NCBI GenBank assembly: GCA_012842495.1
Contig: DUSS01000031.1
Span: 1-43,817, forward strand
Direction of reading: 5' to 3'
Length of the DNA stretch: 43,817 nucleotides
Source: Candidatus Fermentithermobacillaceae bacterium
GTDB lineage: Bacteria; Bacillota; Sulfobacillia; Fermentithermobacillales; DUSS01
Below the pieces are notes generated by a model. The model searched no databases, had not been told where the DNA came from, and saw nothing but the letters and a program-made list of their open reading frames with translations. The position numbers and the translations under genes are program-made. Positions 17,910 to 25,669 of this stretch are shown here, in pieces; position 1 is the first letter of the stretch, and each line of letters opens with the position of its first letter.

Positions 17910-19039
17910 CGATTATCCCCTCCTTCCACGACAAATCTTTGAATGTCCTCAACGGTCATCCCGGAGATTCCCATCTCCCGCCCTTTCCTTCCAATCTTCC
18001 AGTAGTCGACCCCGTGAAGGCTGGAAGCGATCTCGATGGCCGCTTTCATAACCGGGGTCTTCACGCGCGCGATGCGGGCGAGAGCTACCAGTGGCACCAG
18101 GCTATAGGGGACGTCTTCCCAAATGTACCTGGTATTCAGATCCGGGGGCGCTTTAATCCCTTCGTAAGCGTGATTTGCTTTAACTGCATCGGCTATGGAT
18201 CTTTCTTTGACTCCGTACGTTTTCTCCATCCACTCCAGACACGATCTGGCCTGCACCCCGTAGGCCCGGGCAACTGCTAGCCTTTCCGCGTCGAGTGCCT
18301 CGAGGACCTTACCGACAGAGGGTGTTATGCCCTGCCTGTAGTGCTCGAACGCGCCTCCGGTATCTTCTATCCTTCCCGCGTTTAAGATGGTGGGAAGAGG
18401 ATGAAATACAGCGCCTATGTTGTCGAAACTGGTATAGAGGCAGTTTTCCGCCGGAACGAATTGGGGATAAGCTCTCTTCACCGCCCGCAAAACATCCATA
18501 GTCCTCGAAGAAGGAAGGGCCGCAATCGGGACTCTCTTCTTGATTCCATAAACGTGGCACCTTCCGGGTTCCAGGGCGCGGCTCGCGTAAATGAAAGTAC
18601 TTGCCTCGGCCACTACCACATCCCGGTCGCAGCCCCCGCGCACGAGGGCGTGCTTGAACTCGAATGCCCCGCCGGTCCGTCCCGGATTGAGGACGACAAT
18701 CTGTTCGTCAACCAGGTAAGGTGCCATTAAGCGCGCCACTTCCGCGTGGGCCGAAGCCGGAACCGTCACCATGACTACCCTGGCCCCGGTTACGGCCATC
18801 TCCATCGACGTGGTGACCACATCTGGCGAAGCGAATTCCCGGAGATGGCCTTCGAGCTGGATACCCCCGCGCCGGCTTATCCACCGAATCTTCTCCTCGC
18901 TGCGGTTCCACAGGGAAACTACATATCCCTGAAGGGCGAGATGACCGGCCATAGCTTGCCCGCCGTTTCCTGCACCGATCACGGCGAAATCTATCTGGGC
19001 CTTTTGAATGCTAAGTAATCTTTCAGCCACTCTCAGCAC
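17906..19039 (-). CDS. NAD(P)-dependent octopine/nopaline-dehydrogenase family protein
   Basis: The 377-residue protein has an N-terminal Rossmann fold (FAVIGAGNGGQAMAG, residues 18-32) and a C-terminal octopine-dehydrogenase domain with TSFDNIGAVFHPLPTILNAG, carrying the family's conserved Asn/His region. Opine dehydrogenases reductively join an amino acid and a 2-oxo acid; related enzymes act on other amino-acid derivatives. The first 15 residues precede the fold and the true start may be slightly downstream. It overlaps the ligase gene by 7 nt and the mutase gene by 4 nt, so all three are co-translated. Confidence 0.85.
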   Translation of the reverse strand: MLRVAERLLSIQKAQIDFAVIGAGNGGQAMAGHLALQGYVVSLWNRSEEKIRWISRRGGIQLEGHLREFASPDVVTTSMEMAVTGARVVMVTVPASAHAEVARLMAPYLVDEQIVVLNPGRTGGAFEFKHALVRGGCDRDVVVAEASTFIYASRALEPGRCHVYGIKKRVPIAALPSSRTMDVLRAVKRAYPQFVPAENCLYTSFDNIGAVFHPLPTILNAGRIEDTGGAFEHYRQGITPSVGKVLEALDAERLAVARAYGVQARSCLEWMEKTYGVKERSIADAVKANHAYEGIKAPPDLNTRYIWEDVPYSLVPLVALARIARVKTPVMKAAIEIASSLHGVDYWKIGRKGREMGISGMTVEDIQRFVVEGGDNR

Positions 19040-20001
19040 CTCCTTTCGGCTTTCCTCTTGATGGCGCAGTCCAGGATTTCCGCCACCAAGGCGCGATAGC
19101 CCATGCCCGCCTTCTCCGCTATCCGGGGCACCTCGCTGTATCCAGGCTGGAGGCCAGGAAGGGTGTTCACCTCCAGGACGTACGGGCTTTCGTCCCTAGA
19201 GAGCCGTATATCCACCCTCCCAATGTCCCTGCACTTCAAAGCCTTGAAAGCTTGGATGGCGGTGGTCTGGATCCGGTGGGCAAGGTCGTCCGGAAGATCC
19301 GCCGGGCAAACCGGAATCACCTGATCCCTGGTCTTCACGGAATACGTCAGCATGCCGTCCTCCTGGAAGACGATCTCCTCGACAGGAAGCGCGCGAACCT
19401 CCGGATAGCCCAGAAGAGCCACGGTAAACTCGCGCCCTTCCACGTACTCTTCCACCAGAATGGGCGGTTCGAAGACCTCCAGAAGATCCCGGGCCAGTTC
19501 CAGTGCCTCCTCGGGACTGTCCTTGACGCTGTCCCCGGTGATTCCCACACTGGAACCCTCACCAGACGGCTTGACTATCACCGGATAACGGAGGTCCTTC
19601 TTGATATCGTCTTCCTGAGTGTAGACGACGTCGAATTTGGGAGTGGGCACGCCCCGGGATAACCAGACCATTTTCGCCAGGTGTTTTTCTAGTCCGAGCA
19701 TGTGCCCTACGGAACCCGAGCCTGTGAACGGAACGCCCAGGAATTCTAGCATGGCGGCGATGTGCCCTTGTTCCCGCTTGCTCGAGTACCCGGTGGCGAT
19801 GTTGAATACCACGTCCGGTCCGAGCTCTCCGAGGGTTTGCAGCATACCCGGGCCCGCGCGTACCACTTCCACCTGGTGCCCGAGAGATTCCAGGACCTCC
19901 CTGACCGCCTCCAGGGTTTTCTCTCCCTGATAAAAGGCGTGAGGATCTGTCTGGTATAGTCTGGCGCCGTATGCAGGACATGCCAATAGCGCGACGCGCA
20001 A
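19033..20001 (-). CDS. D-alanine-D-alanine-ligase-like ATP-grasp enzyme
   Basis: The 322-residue protein has the ATP-grasp core: YPVIVKPSGEGSSVGI, LVEEYVEGREFTVALLG, RVDIRLS and VLEVNTLPGL. Ddl enzymes join two D-alanines for peptidoglycan. The N-terminus (ALLACPAYGARLYQTDPHAF) lacks the family's usual GGxSxEhEVSL segment, which holds the glutamate that binds the first D-Ala, so the substrate probably differs; another amino acid is likely. The TTG start at 20001 follows GGGGAGG by 7 nt. It is the first gene after the c-di-AMP riboswitch. Confidence 0.85.
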   Translation of the reverse strand: MRVALLACPAYGARLYQTDPHAFYQGEKTLEAVREVLESLGHQVEVVRAGPGMLQTLGELGPDVVFNIATGYSSKREQGHIAAMLEFLGVPFTGSGSVGHMLGLEKHLAKMVWLSRGVPTPKFDVVYTQEDDIKKDLRYPVIVKPSGEGSSVGITGDSVKDSPEEALELARDLLEVFEPPILVEEYVEGREFTVALLGYPEVRALPVEEIVFQEDGMLTYSVKTRDQVIPVCPADLPDDLAHRIQTTAIQAFKALKCRDIGRVDIRLSRDESPYVLEVNTLPGLQPGYSEVPRIAEKAGMGYRALVAEILDCAIKRKAERRC

Positions 20002-20036
20002 CGTGCCACCTCCCCGTGGTAGTTGCCGTCAAAGAA

Positions 20037-20069
20037 GGGAAAACAGAAAGACCCGAGGAAACGGGTCCG
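20037..20069 (-). terminator. Intrinsic terminator of the riboswitch expression platform
   Basis: On the minus strand GACCCG-TTTCCT-CGGGTC (20067 down to 20050) is followed by TTTCTGTTTT. It lies between the riboswitch aptamer and the ligase start, as expected for a transcriptional off-switch. A second hairpin, CTCCAG/CTGGAG (20085-20115), sits between the aptamer and this terminator. Confidence 0.75.
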
Positions 20070-20130
20070 GGACACGAGCCGGTTCTCCAGTTTGAAAACC
20101 TGATGAAGGCTGGAGTGACGGCCGGGGTCC

Positions 20131-20262
20131 GTCTCCCTTTCCCACGCTTACGAGGTTAGCTGACGGGCTCGGGCCGGAAGGGCTTGGCCCTACCCGCTTT
20201 CGCGGGATTAGCCCCAAAATACTTGGGTCCCCCGTTCCCCGGAAACCCGGGGATTCAGCGTT
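20131..20262 (-). promoter_or_regulatory. c-di-AMP riboswitch (ydaO/yuaA type)
   Basis: The minus strand contains the hallmark blocks of the ydaO aptamer in order: CGCTGAATCC, AACGGGGGACCCA, TTTTGGGGCTAATCC, then CCGTCAGCTAACCTCGTAAG and GGGAGAC. These are the most conserved parts of the two pseudosymmetric c-di-AMP sites. Binding of c-di-AMP normally stops expression. It lies between a strong promoter and a terminator, ahead of the three-gene ligase/opine dehydrogenase/mutase operon. Confidence 0.92.
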
Positions 20263-20288
20263 CAGACGGCTTTTTCCTTCGTTCTTTC

Positions 20289-20318
20289 ATTATATATGCA
20301 CTATTTCCAACAGGTCAA
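20289..20318 (-). promoter_or_regulatory. Sigma-A promoter of the riboswitch operon
   Basis: Minus strand -35 TTGACC (20313-20318) and a perfect -10 TATAAT (20289-20294) are 18 nt apart, only a few bases after the end of spoIVFB. Transcription would start near 20282, about 20 nt before the aptamer. The operon is therefore expressed independently of the sporulation genes. Confidence 0.8.
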
Positions 20319-20328
20319 TATCGGAATT

Positions 20329-21237
20329 TTACACTGATTCCTGTAATAGGGAGTCAAGGCGCCGGAGGATCTCCCCCTTGTAGTAAGCTTTGAGGATATC
20401 CCCCTCGGTCAACCTCCCCAACTCGCGGAATTTCCCGTTGACCACCGTCACTATATGATACCGTGCAGGCCGGAACCTCAAAACGACGTCTCTGACTCGG
20501 AGGTCCGCCCGGCAAACAAGCTGTTCCACCGGAAGTATTCCGCGTCTGCCGAGCTCTTCCTGCCGGGTGAGGAGTTTTACCACCGAATGAAAGCTGGAAT
20601 TGTCCCGCTCAGCTAAAGCTCCCCACGTTATGATCCCCCCGAGAATTCCCACCGGATCATAGGGATTACCCGTGAAAAACCTTGTCAACCCGTAAATGAT
20701 CATGCCAAGACCAGTCACCACCCCCAGGCTCGACGCTATACGTGAAGCCTGGAGATAGCCGGTCTGCAGGGAAAGCCAGGCCCGAAGTATCCTCCCCCCG
20801 TCCAGAGGGAGGCACGGCAGAAGGTTGAGCGCGGCCATGGCCAGGTTGCTTCGGATGAGGAGATCAAGCCAAGGGAAACTCGCCCCCGGGTAGAGTTTGG
20901 AGAGAACGGTGCGTTGGATCATCCAGCTTGCCGTCGCCATGAGGATATTATGGGCAGGACCAGCAGCGGCGATCAGGACCTCGGCGCGGGGTTCGAGCTG
21001 CCAAGCTCGTTCCAGCCTGGCGACAGCTCCGAATGGCCACAGGTGAACGCTCTTCACCATTGCCCCCTCGAAGGAAGCTTTCAGAAGATGTCCCCCCTCG
21101 TGGAAGAGGAGACCCGACATGAAGATCAGGAACTCAAGGCCGTAGCCGGAAACGATAGAGATTCCCGCCATTGCGATCAAAGTAGGGTGCAGGTATATGC
21201 CGGTGCTGCCCAACCGGCCGACGCGGATGCCGGACAC
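20329..21237 (-). CDS. spoIVFB: SpoIVFB-like intramembrane metalloprotease (M50)
   Basis: The 302-residue protein has the HEGGH zinc motif (46-50) and the second M50 motif NLLPCLPLDGG (Asp146), set in several membrane helices, followed by a single CBS-like domain (VRDVVLRFRPARYHIVTVV). SpoIVFB cleaves pro-sigma-K in the mother cell during sporulation; its CBS domain is typical of the family. The gene begins 4 nt after the M23-domain gene, matching the spoIVFA-spoIVFB arrangement. Confidence 0.9.
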   Translation of the reverse strand: MSGIRVGRLGSTGIYLHPTLIAMAGISIVSGYGLEFLIFMSGLLFHEGGHLLKASFEGAMVKSVHLWPFGAVARLERAWQLEPRAEVLIAAAGPAHNILMATASWMIQRTVLSKLYPGASFPWLDLLIRSNLAMAALNLLPCLPLDGGRILRAWLSLQTGYLQASRIASSLGVVTGLGMIIYGLTRFFTGNPYDPVGILGGIITWGALAERDNSSFHSVVKLLTRQEELGRRGILPVEQLVCRADLRVRDVVLRFRPARYHIVTVVNGKFRELGRLTEGDILKAYYKGEILRRLDSLLQESV

Positions 21238-21241
21238 TTCT

Positions 21242-21943
21242 TCATGGCCCTTTCCCCTGCGGAGGCAGTACCGTCATGGGGTCTATCTCGACACCATCCT
21301 TTCTCACCTCGAAGTGCAGGTGAGGCGTTCCGGCTTCGCCGGTATTGCCGATGCTCCCAATCTGGTCGCCCCTGGCGAGTTTCTGATTTTCCTTGACCGC
21401 CACGGTATCGAGGTGCGCGTAAAGGGTGCAAAGTCCACCGCCATGGTCCACTTCGACAACTAGACCGTACTCTGGAGACTCTCTTACGCTGACAACCACC
21501 CCCGGCAGTACCGCCTGTACCGGCGTCCCCTTGGGCGCCGCTATATCGATCCCTTTGTGCAAGATCATCCCCGGACCGGTCTGATTGGGCTGCCACCCGA
21601 ATAACGACGTGACCGCTCCCTGTGCCGGCCAAGCCAGAGTCATGCCTTCCATACCAACTTGCCTTCTCCAAAAAACGGTTATGTCCAGATTACGCCATTT
21701 CAAAGAAGCCAGCTTGTCGGGAGCCTGTCTCAACCATACCAGAGCTTCATCCAATGTGAGGTCGTGATTCACCGCGTATCTCGAGGCTGCGAGGATCCCG
21801 GCGGAGAGCCCCGCAGGAGAGCGGCTCGCACCCCAGAGAAGGGCGAATACGAACAGGGCTGCTAAAGTTTGACGAACCCAAGTCGGAACGGATACCTGGT
21901 TCTCTTCCGGTAAAACGCCTTTCGTTTTCTCCCTCCAGCTCAT
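21242..21943 (-). CDS. spoIVFA: SpoIVFA-like M23 peptidase-domain membrane protein
   Basis: The protein (233 residues from ATG 21943) has one N-terminal membrane helix (about 25-45) and a C-terminal LytM/M23 domain with HKGIDIAAPKGTPV and HLHFEV. In sporulation SpoIVFA holds SpoIVFB inactive in the outer forespore membrane until SpoIVB cleaves it. The zinc ligands HxxxD and HxH appear intact, so catalytic activity cannot be excluded. A longer frame to 22006 lacks support. Adjacent spoIVFB supports the call. Confidence 0.82.
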   Translation of the reverse strand: MSWREKTKGVLPEENQVSVPTWVRQTLAALFVFALLWGASRSPAGLSAGILAASRYAVNHDLTLDEALVWLRQAPDKLASLKWRNLDITVFWRRQVGMEGMTLAWPAQGAVTSLFGWQPNQTGPGMILHKGIDIAAPKGTPVQAVLPGVVVSVRESPEYGLVVEVDHGGGLCTLYAHLDTVAVKENQKLARGDQIGSIGNTGEAGTPHLHFEVRKDGVEIDPMTVLPPQGKGP

Positions 21944-22112
21944 AGCTATCACGCTCGCCTCAGGTTGTCTTAAGAAGTTTATTGGGCATCTCGGAGAGAT
22001 ATGCATGAGGTTGTCCCGGAAAGCAGGGTTTTTGTCTCGCCGGTAGAAGAATTAAGCTTTTGGGGGCCGTGGAAAGCGAAGTCAAGCATGGACGGGGAAA
22101 GGCGGGGACCTT

Positions 22113-22553
22113 GTGAACTCTGCGCAGATCATCGTAGGTTGTATGAAGGACGCAGGAACAAACGTTCCGGTGGTCGCGTTGTCTCTGGCGACACCTCAGG
22201 AGGCCCAGGAAGTAGCCTCGATCATCCTTCGTTGCCAGAACGGCTCGAAACCGTTCTCCTTGGGTCCTGCCGTTTACGTAGGTGACACTCAAATTCGCGT
22301 TACCGTGCTGGAAGCAAACCCATACTACGTAGAAATAGATGCCCGAAAGGACCCGCGTCACCTGACATCAGCCTATTACGTTATGTCGCCGGTCCCGCCA
22401 CAAACGGCCGAGCCTTTCCTGAAGCTATTTGAGCTGGTCGGACACTACGTCTTAACCGTAGCTGTCTCGGAAAACCCCGCCCTTGAAATGCTGGACCTGG
22501 TGAAGTACGTTATCTACCGTAAGAAATTCCGAGAGGAGACTTTGAGCCATTGA
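22113..22553 (+). CDS. Unknown conserved-looking protein, 146 residues
   Basis: No family was recognised. The protein is soluble, with alternating strands and helices (IRVTVLEANPYYVEID, AYYVMSPVPP, FELVGHYVLTVAVSENPALEML). It begins with GTG at 22113 after GGGG and ends in a TGA that overlaps the TTG start of the NUDIX gene, so the two are co-translated. It is divergent from spoIVFA. Codon use is like its neighbours, which supports a real gene. Confidence 0.7.
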   Translation: MNSAQIIVGCMKDAGTNVPVVALSLATPQEAQEVASIILRCQNGSKPFSLGPAVYVGDTQIRVTVLEANPYYVEIDARKDPRHLTSAYYVMSPVPPQTAEPFLKLFELVGHYVLTVAVSENPALEMLDLVKYVIYRKKFREETLSH

Positions 22554-23215
22554 GTGAGAGGGAAACCGAAAGAAGCGTCCCGGGGAAGTCGACGGAGCCG
22601 TTCGCCGAGGAGCTGATTCTGGCGGTAGACGCACAAGCTGTGTTCGAAACCATAGGAAAGTTTCGCGGCCTGCGCAAAGAAACTCCGGAAGTATGGAAGG
22701 CGCTTGCCTCGAGGTCAGGATTTTATCGCAGAAGCATGCTGGAGAACGATCCGGCGTACAAACAGCTCATCAGCTATACGGTGTTTGTTTCCAAGGGCCA
22801 CATCTTCGTCATGAAGCGGTTGAAGGCTCAAGCTGAATCGCGCCTGCGGGGACTCCTTTCCGTGGGCGTCGGGGGTCACATGAACCCCGTTCCGGAAACG
22901 GGGTGGCCGGGCAAGAGAGCCATCTACCGTTTCAAGGCGTTAGTTCACGCAAACATCCTTCGGGAAATCCGGGAGGAGGTCATCATGCCGTGGACACCTC
23001 CGCTCACCTTCCTCGGATTCCTCAACGACGACGAAACGGAAGTGGGGCGGGTACATCTGGGTGTCGTTTGTCTCGCCACTCTCGCTCAACCGCTTTTGGC
23101 CATCCGCGAAAGCGACAAGATGGTAGGGGCGTGGGTGCCCGTGAACCAGCTTCACGACCTTGGAAGGTTTGAGAGCTGGTCCTCCCTTCTTTTGAGCGCC
23201 ATCAAACTGCGCTGA
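22550..23215 (+). CDS. NUDIX-like predicted phosphoesterase
   Basis: The 221-residue protein has a NUDIX box, GVGGHMN followed by LREIREEV, with a longer gap than usual between the glycines and the REXXEE part. It resembles the group of larger predicted phosphoesterases that begin with a shared region like AVFETIGKFRGL. Such enzymes hydrolyse nucleoside diphosphates linked to another group; no substrate is apparent. It is coupled to the unknown gene upstream and followed at 30 nt by a NusG-domain-II protein. Confidence 0.8.
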   Translation: MSERETERSVPGKSTEPFAEELILAVDAQAVFETIGKFRGLRKETPEVWKALASRSGFYRRSMLENDPAYKQLISYTVFVSKGHIFVMKRLKAQAESRLRGLLSVGVGGHMNPVPETGWPGKRAIYRFKALVHANILREIREEVIMPWTPPLTFLGFLNDDETEVGRVHLGVVCLATLAQPLLAIRESDKMVGAWVPVNQLHDLGRFESWSSLLLSAIKLR

Positions 23216-23245
23216 GGACGGCATACTTTGCGTGGGGGGTTCGTT

Positions 23246-23626
23246 GTGACCAGGCATGATGTGGCCGTAGCTCTCTGCGTCCTTTTCGTTGCGGGCATGG
23301 CCTGGGTCTTTTTTAATATCTCCGGACGGTCGGCCCGGGAGCTCGTGGCCGTCGTCAGAGTGGACAACAAGGTTGTGGCCAGGCTCCCGGTATCCGCGCC
23401 AGGACTGTCGGTAAAGCCCATAAAAGTCCCCCGGGGTGAGGCTCTTATCGAGTACGGGCAGGGAAAGGTGAGGGTCCTTCCGCTTCCTCCCGAGGTATGC
23501 CCTAGAGGGCTATGTTGGCGGACGGGGTGGATTTCCAGGTCGGGGCAAGTTATAGTCTGCCTGCCAAACCGGATGACGGTCACGCTCGAAGGGGGCGTCC
23601 CCGAAGTAGATACGGTAGTACGGTGA
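23246..23626 (+). CDS. NusG-domain-II-containing membrane-anchored protein
   Basis: One N-terminal membrane helix (VAVALCVLFVAGMAWVFF) is followed by a small beta domain ending in VCPRGLCWRTGWISRSGQVI and VCLPNRM, the pattern of the NusG_II family (including the paired cysteines). Members are found in Firmicutes beside Gx or queuosine-type transporters, and a QueT-like gene lies convergent, 12 nt away. The GTG at 23246 has GGGGGG 7 nt upstream; TTG at 23228 is an alternative. A 12-nt palindrome (23622-23633) spans its stop. Confidence 0.8.
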   Translation: MTRHDVAVALCVLFVAGMAWVFFNISGRSARELVAVVRVDNKVVARLPVSAPGLSVKPIKVPRGEALIEYGQGKVRVLPLPPEVCPRGLCWRTGWISRSGQVIVCLPNRMTVTLEGGVPEVDTVVR

Positions 23627-23638
23627 CGTCACCTTGGT

Positions 23639-24133
23639 CTAACTCTTCCCCGAAATGAACTCCTTCAGTTTCGGGTTTCTTTCGATGATGAGGAGCAGGG
23701 GATATCCTATTCCGAACGTCGCCACAGTTTCCCCTGAGGCGATGTAAAACGCCGTGAGCCAGTAAGGAATACCGGAAAGACGGGCCACGTAGGCCGACAC
23801 TGCCAGCGCGTTTACTATGACGGGCGGAAGAGGAGCTAGGTAAGCCCGGGGCATCTTGCGCGTGGCGTAGGCTGCAAAGAAAGTGGCCAACGCTCCGATG
23901 GTAACGTCCCAAGCCAGGAAGGGACTGGCCAAGTTCCCCAATATGCACCCGAAATACAATCCCCACATCGCCCAGGGAGCAACATAAGGAAGCACAGTGA
24001 GAGCTTCGCTTACCCTGACCTGCACCGGTCCGTAGCTCAAGCCCGACAGGGGAGGCAGCACAGTGAGGACTGCGTATACGGCGGCGAGGAGACCGATGCG
24101 GGAAAGGCATTTAACTGAAGGAACTCGACCCAC
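23639..24133 (-). CDS. queT: QueT-like ECF transporter substrate-binding membrane protein
   Basis: The 164-residue protein has five or six membrane helices, with YGPVQVRVSEALTVLPY and FGCILGNLASPF, the N-terminal signature of QueT (S component for queuosine precursors). It would take up a queuine or preQ1-like compound through the shared ECF energising module, which is not encoded here. The GTG at 24133 has GGAGGG 7 nt upstream. A structured leader lies just before it, after purD. Confidence 0.85.
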   Translation of the reverse strand: MGRVPSVKCLSRIGLLAAVYAVLTVLPPLSGLSYGPVQVRVSEALTVLPYVAPWAMWGLYFGCILGNLASPFLAWDVTIGALATFFAAYATRKMPRAYLAPLPPVIVNALAVSAYVARLSGIPYWLTAFYIASGETVATFGIGYPLLLIIERNPKLKEFISGKS

Positions 24134-24152
24134 GACGAACCCTCCATTTATT

Positions 24153-24201
24153 GAACGTCCCCAGGATCAAGGGCGCCGGGTCCTGGGGAGAACCGTCGTT
24201 C
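24153..24201 (-). promoter_or_regulatory. Structured leader of queT
   Basis: Two nested stems lie just before the queT ribosome binding site: an inner 8-bp stem, CCCCAGGA (24159-24166) with TCCTGGGG (24181-24188), and an outer 5-bp stem, GAACG (24153-24157) with CGTTC (24197-24201). The ribosome binding site GGAGGG is a few bases downstream. It could be the purD transcript end, or a translation control element. It does not match the preQ1-I consensus. Confidence 0.4.
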
Positions 24202-24220
24202 AGCTTTACGCTCCCTATGC

Positions 24221-25579
24221 TCACAGCCCTATCTTTCCGATATCCTTTCGATAATAAGCCCCATCAAACCGTATGAGGGAGCAAGCCTCGTAGGCCCTCC
24301 TTCTGGATTCCTCGAGGTCAGCACCTAAGGCTGTCACCGAAAGAACCCGTCCCCCCCAGGTCTTGACTGGGACCGGAGAACCGGGGTGCTTTTCCCCAGC
24401 TTTACCTGACGCACCTTTCAGAGGGCTTTTCGACTCCGCACCTAGGGAAGACACCGGAGATGCGCCTCCTAGCGGCATGGTCCCGGCTTGAAAGACCAGG
24501 ACATTTTCAAGGGCCAGAGCGTCTTCGATTCCGCTGATGACGAAACCTTTTTCGTATTCACCGGGATAACCTCGGGAGGCCATCACCACCGTGGTGGAAG
24601 CTTCGGGCCTGACCGTCAGCGGGACATCGTTCATGCGACCCCGAGCCACCTCGAGAAAAACCGCCGCCAGATCGCCCTCAAGGCGGGGAAGCACACACTG
24701 GGCTTCTGGGTCCCCGAACCTAACGTTGAACTCGAGAACTTTGGGCCCCTCACGGGTGATCATGAGTCCGGCGTACAGAACACCTCTGTAGTCCAGGTCC
24801 TCCTCCTGGAGTCCACGGAGTACCTTTTCGAACACGTCCTTTTCAATAGAGCGAACATCCTCGGGTGAGAGGGGCGGAACGGGCGATATCGCGCCCATCC
24901 CTCCGGTCATCGGACCTTCGTCTCCGTCCAAGAGACGTTTGTGGTCTTTCGCCACGGGAAGCATATGAAATCGTTCCCCGTCCACCAGAGCCATGGCGGT
25001 CACTTCGTATCCCGAAAGGCATTCCTCGATAACCACTCTCCTGCCGGCACCTTGGAGGATCTTTCCCGACATCATATTGGAGAGAACCCTCAACGCCTCG
25101 GAGCGGTCACCGGTGACCAGGACGCCTTTGCCCAGTGCCAGCCCATCAGCCTTGATCACCCAGGGGCCTGGAGTCTTGTTTACGTATTCCTTGGCCTTGA
25201 TCGGGTCTTGAAATACCTCGAAACGCGGATGGGGGATTCCGTGCCTCGACATGAACTGTTTCGCGAAGGCCTTAGAAGCTTCGAGTTTCGCTGCCATTTC
25301 TCCGGGCCCGAATACGGATATTCCTTTCGCCCTCAGGTAGTCGGCGATGCCGTTTGCCAACGGATTTTCGGGACCCACGACCACCAGGTCCATCCGGATT
25401 CTCTGGCAAAACTCTAAAACAGCCCCGAAGTTCATCGGGTCGATGCCGATATTCTCCCCAAGGGACAGTGTGCCGGGATTGCCGGGCATTACGTAAAGCT
25501 CGCTCACCGAGGGACTTTTAGAAAGAGCCCACGCCAGCGCGTGTTCTCTTCCTCCGGATCCGATCACTAAAACCCTCAT
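24221..25579 (-). CDS. purD: Phosphoribosylamine-glycine ligase PurD
   Basis: PurD makes glycinamide ribonucleotide, step two of purine synthesis. The 452-residue sequence has VIGSGGREHALAW, the ATP-grasp core (PWVIKADGLALGKGV) and FNVRFGDPEAQC. Near the C-terminus, about 30 residues rich in Ser, Gly and Lys are inserted between FQAGTM and WGGRVLSVTALG, where other PurD proteins have only a short loop. It is the last purine gene of the run. Confidence 0.96.
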   Translation of the reverse strand: MRVLVIGSGGREHALAWALSKSPSVSELYVMPGNPGTLSLGENIGIDPMNFGAVLEFCQRIRMDLVVVGPENPLANGIADYLRAKGISVFGPGEMAAKLEASKAFAKQFMSRHGIPHPRFEVFQDPIKAKEYVNKTPGPWVIKADGLALGKGVLVTGDRSEALRVLSNMMSGKILQGAGRRVVIEECLSGYEVTAMALVDGERFHMLPVAKDHKRLLDGDEGPMTGGMGAISPVPPLSPEDVRSIEKDVFEKVLRGLQEEDLDYRGVLYAGLMITREGPKVLEFNVRFGDPEAQCVLPRLEGDLAAVFLEVARGRMNDVPLTVRPEASTTVVMASRGYPGEYEKGFVISGIEDALALENVLVFQAGTMPLGGASPVSSLGAESKSPLKGASGKAGEKHPGSPVPVKTWGGRVLSVTALGADLEESRRRAYEACSLIRFDGAYYRKDIGKIGL

Positions 25580-25669
25580 CAGTTCTCACCACCTGGAAGT
25601 GAGTAAGATTACGGTTTGAATCAGCACCGGCAGCGTCCGTCACTCGGACCCCTTTACCTTTGACCCGCT

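Noticed and set aside
19033-20001. Calling this gene a true D-alanine-D-alanine ligase (ddl)
   Set aside because: The ATP-grasp core fits, but the N-terminal segment with the D-Ala-binding glutamate is missing and the operon partners do not concern peptidoglycan.
23622-23633. 12-nt palindrome GGTGACGTCACC as a terminator between convergent genes
   Set aside because: It has no loop and no T-tract on either side, and it overlaps the stop codon of the NusG-II gene; it is probably chance.
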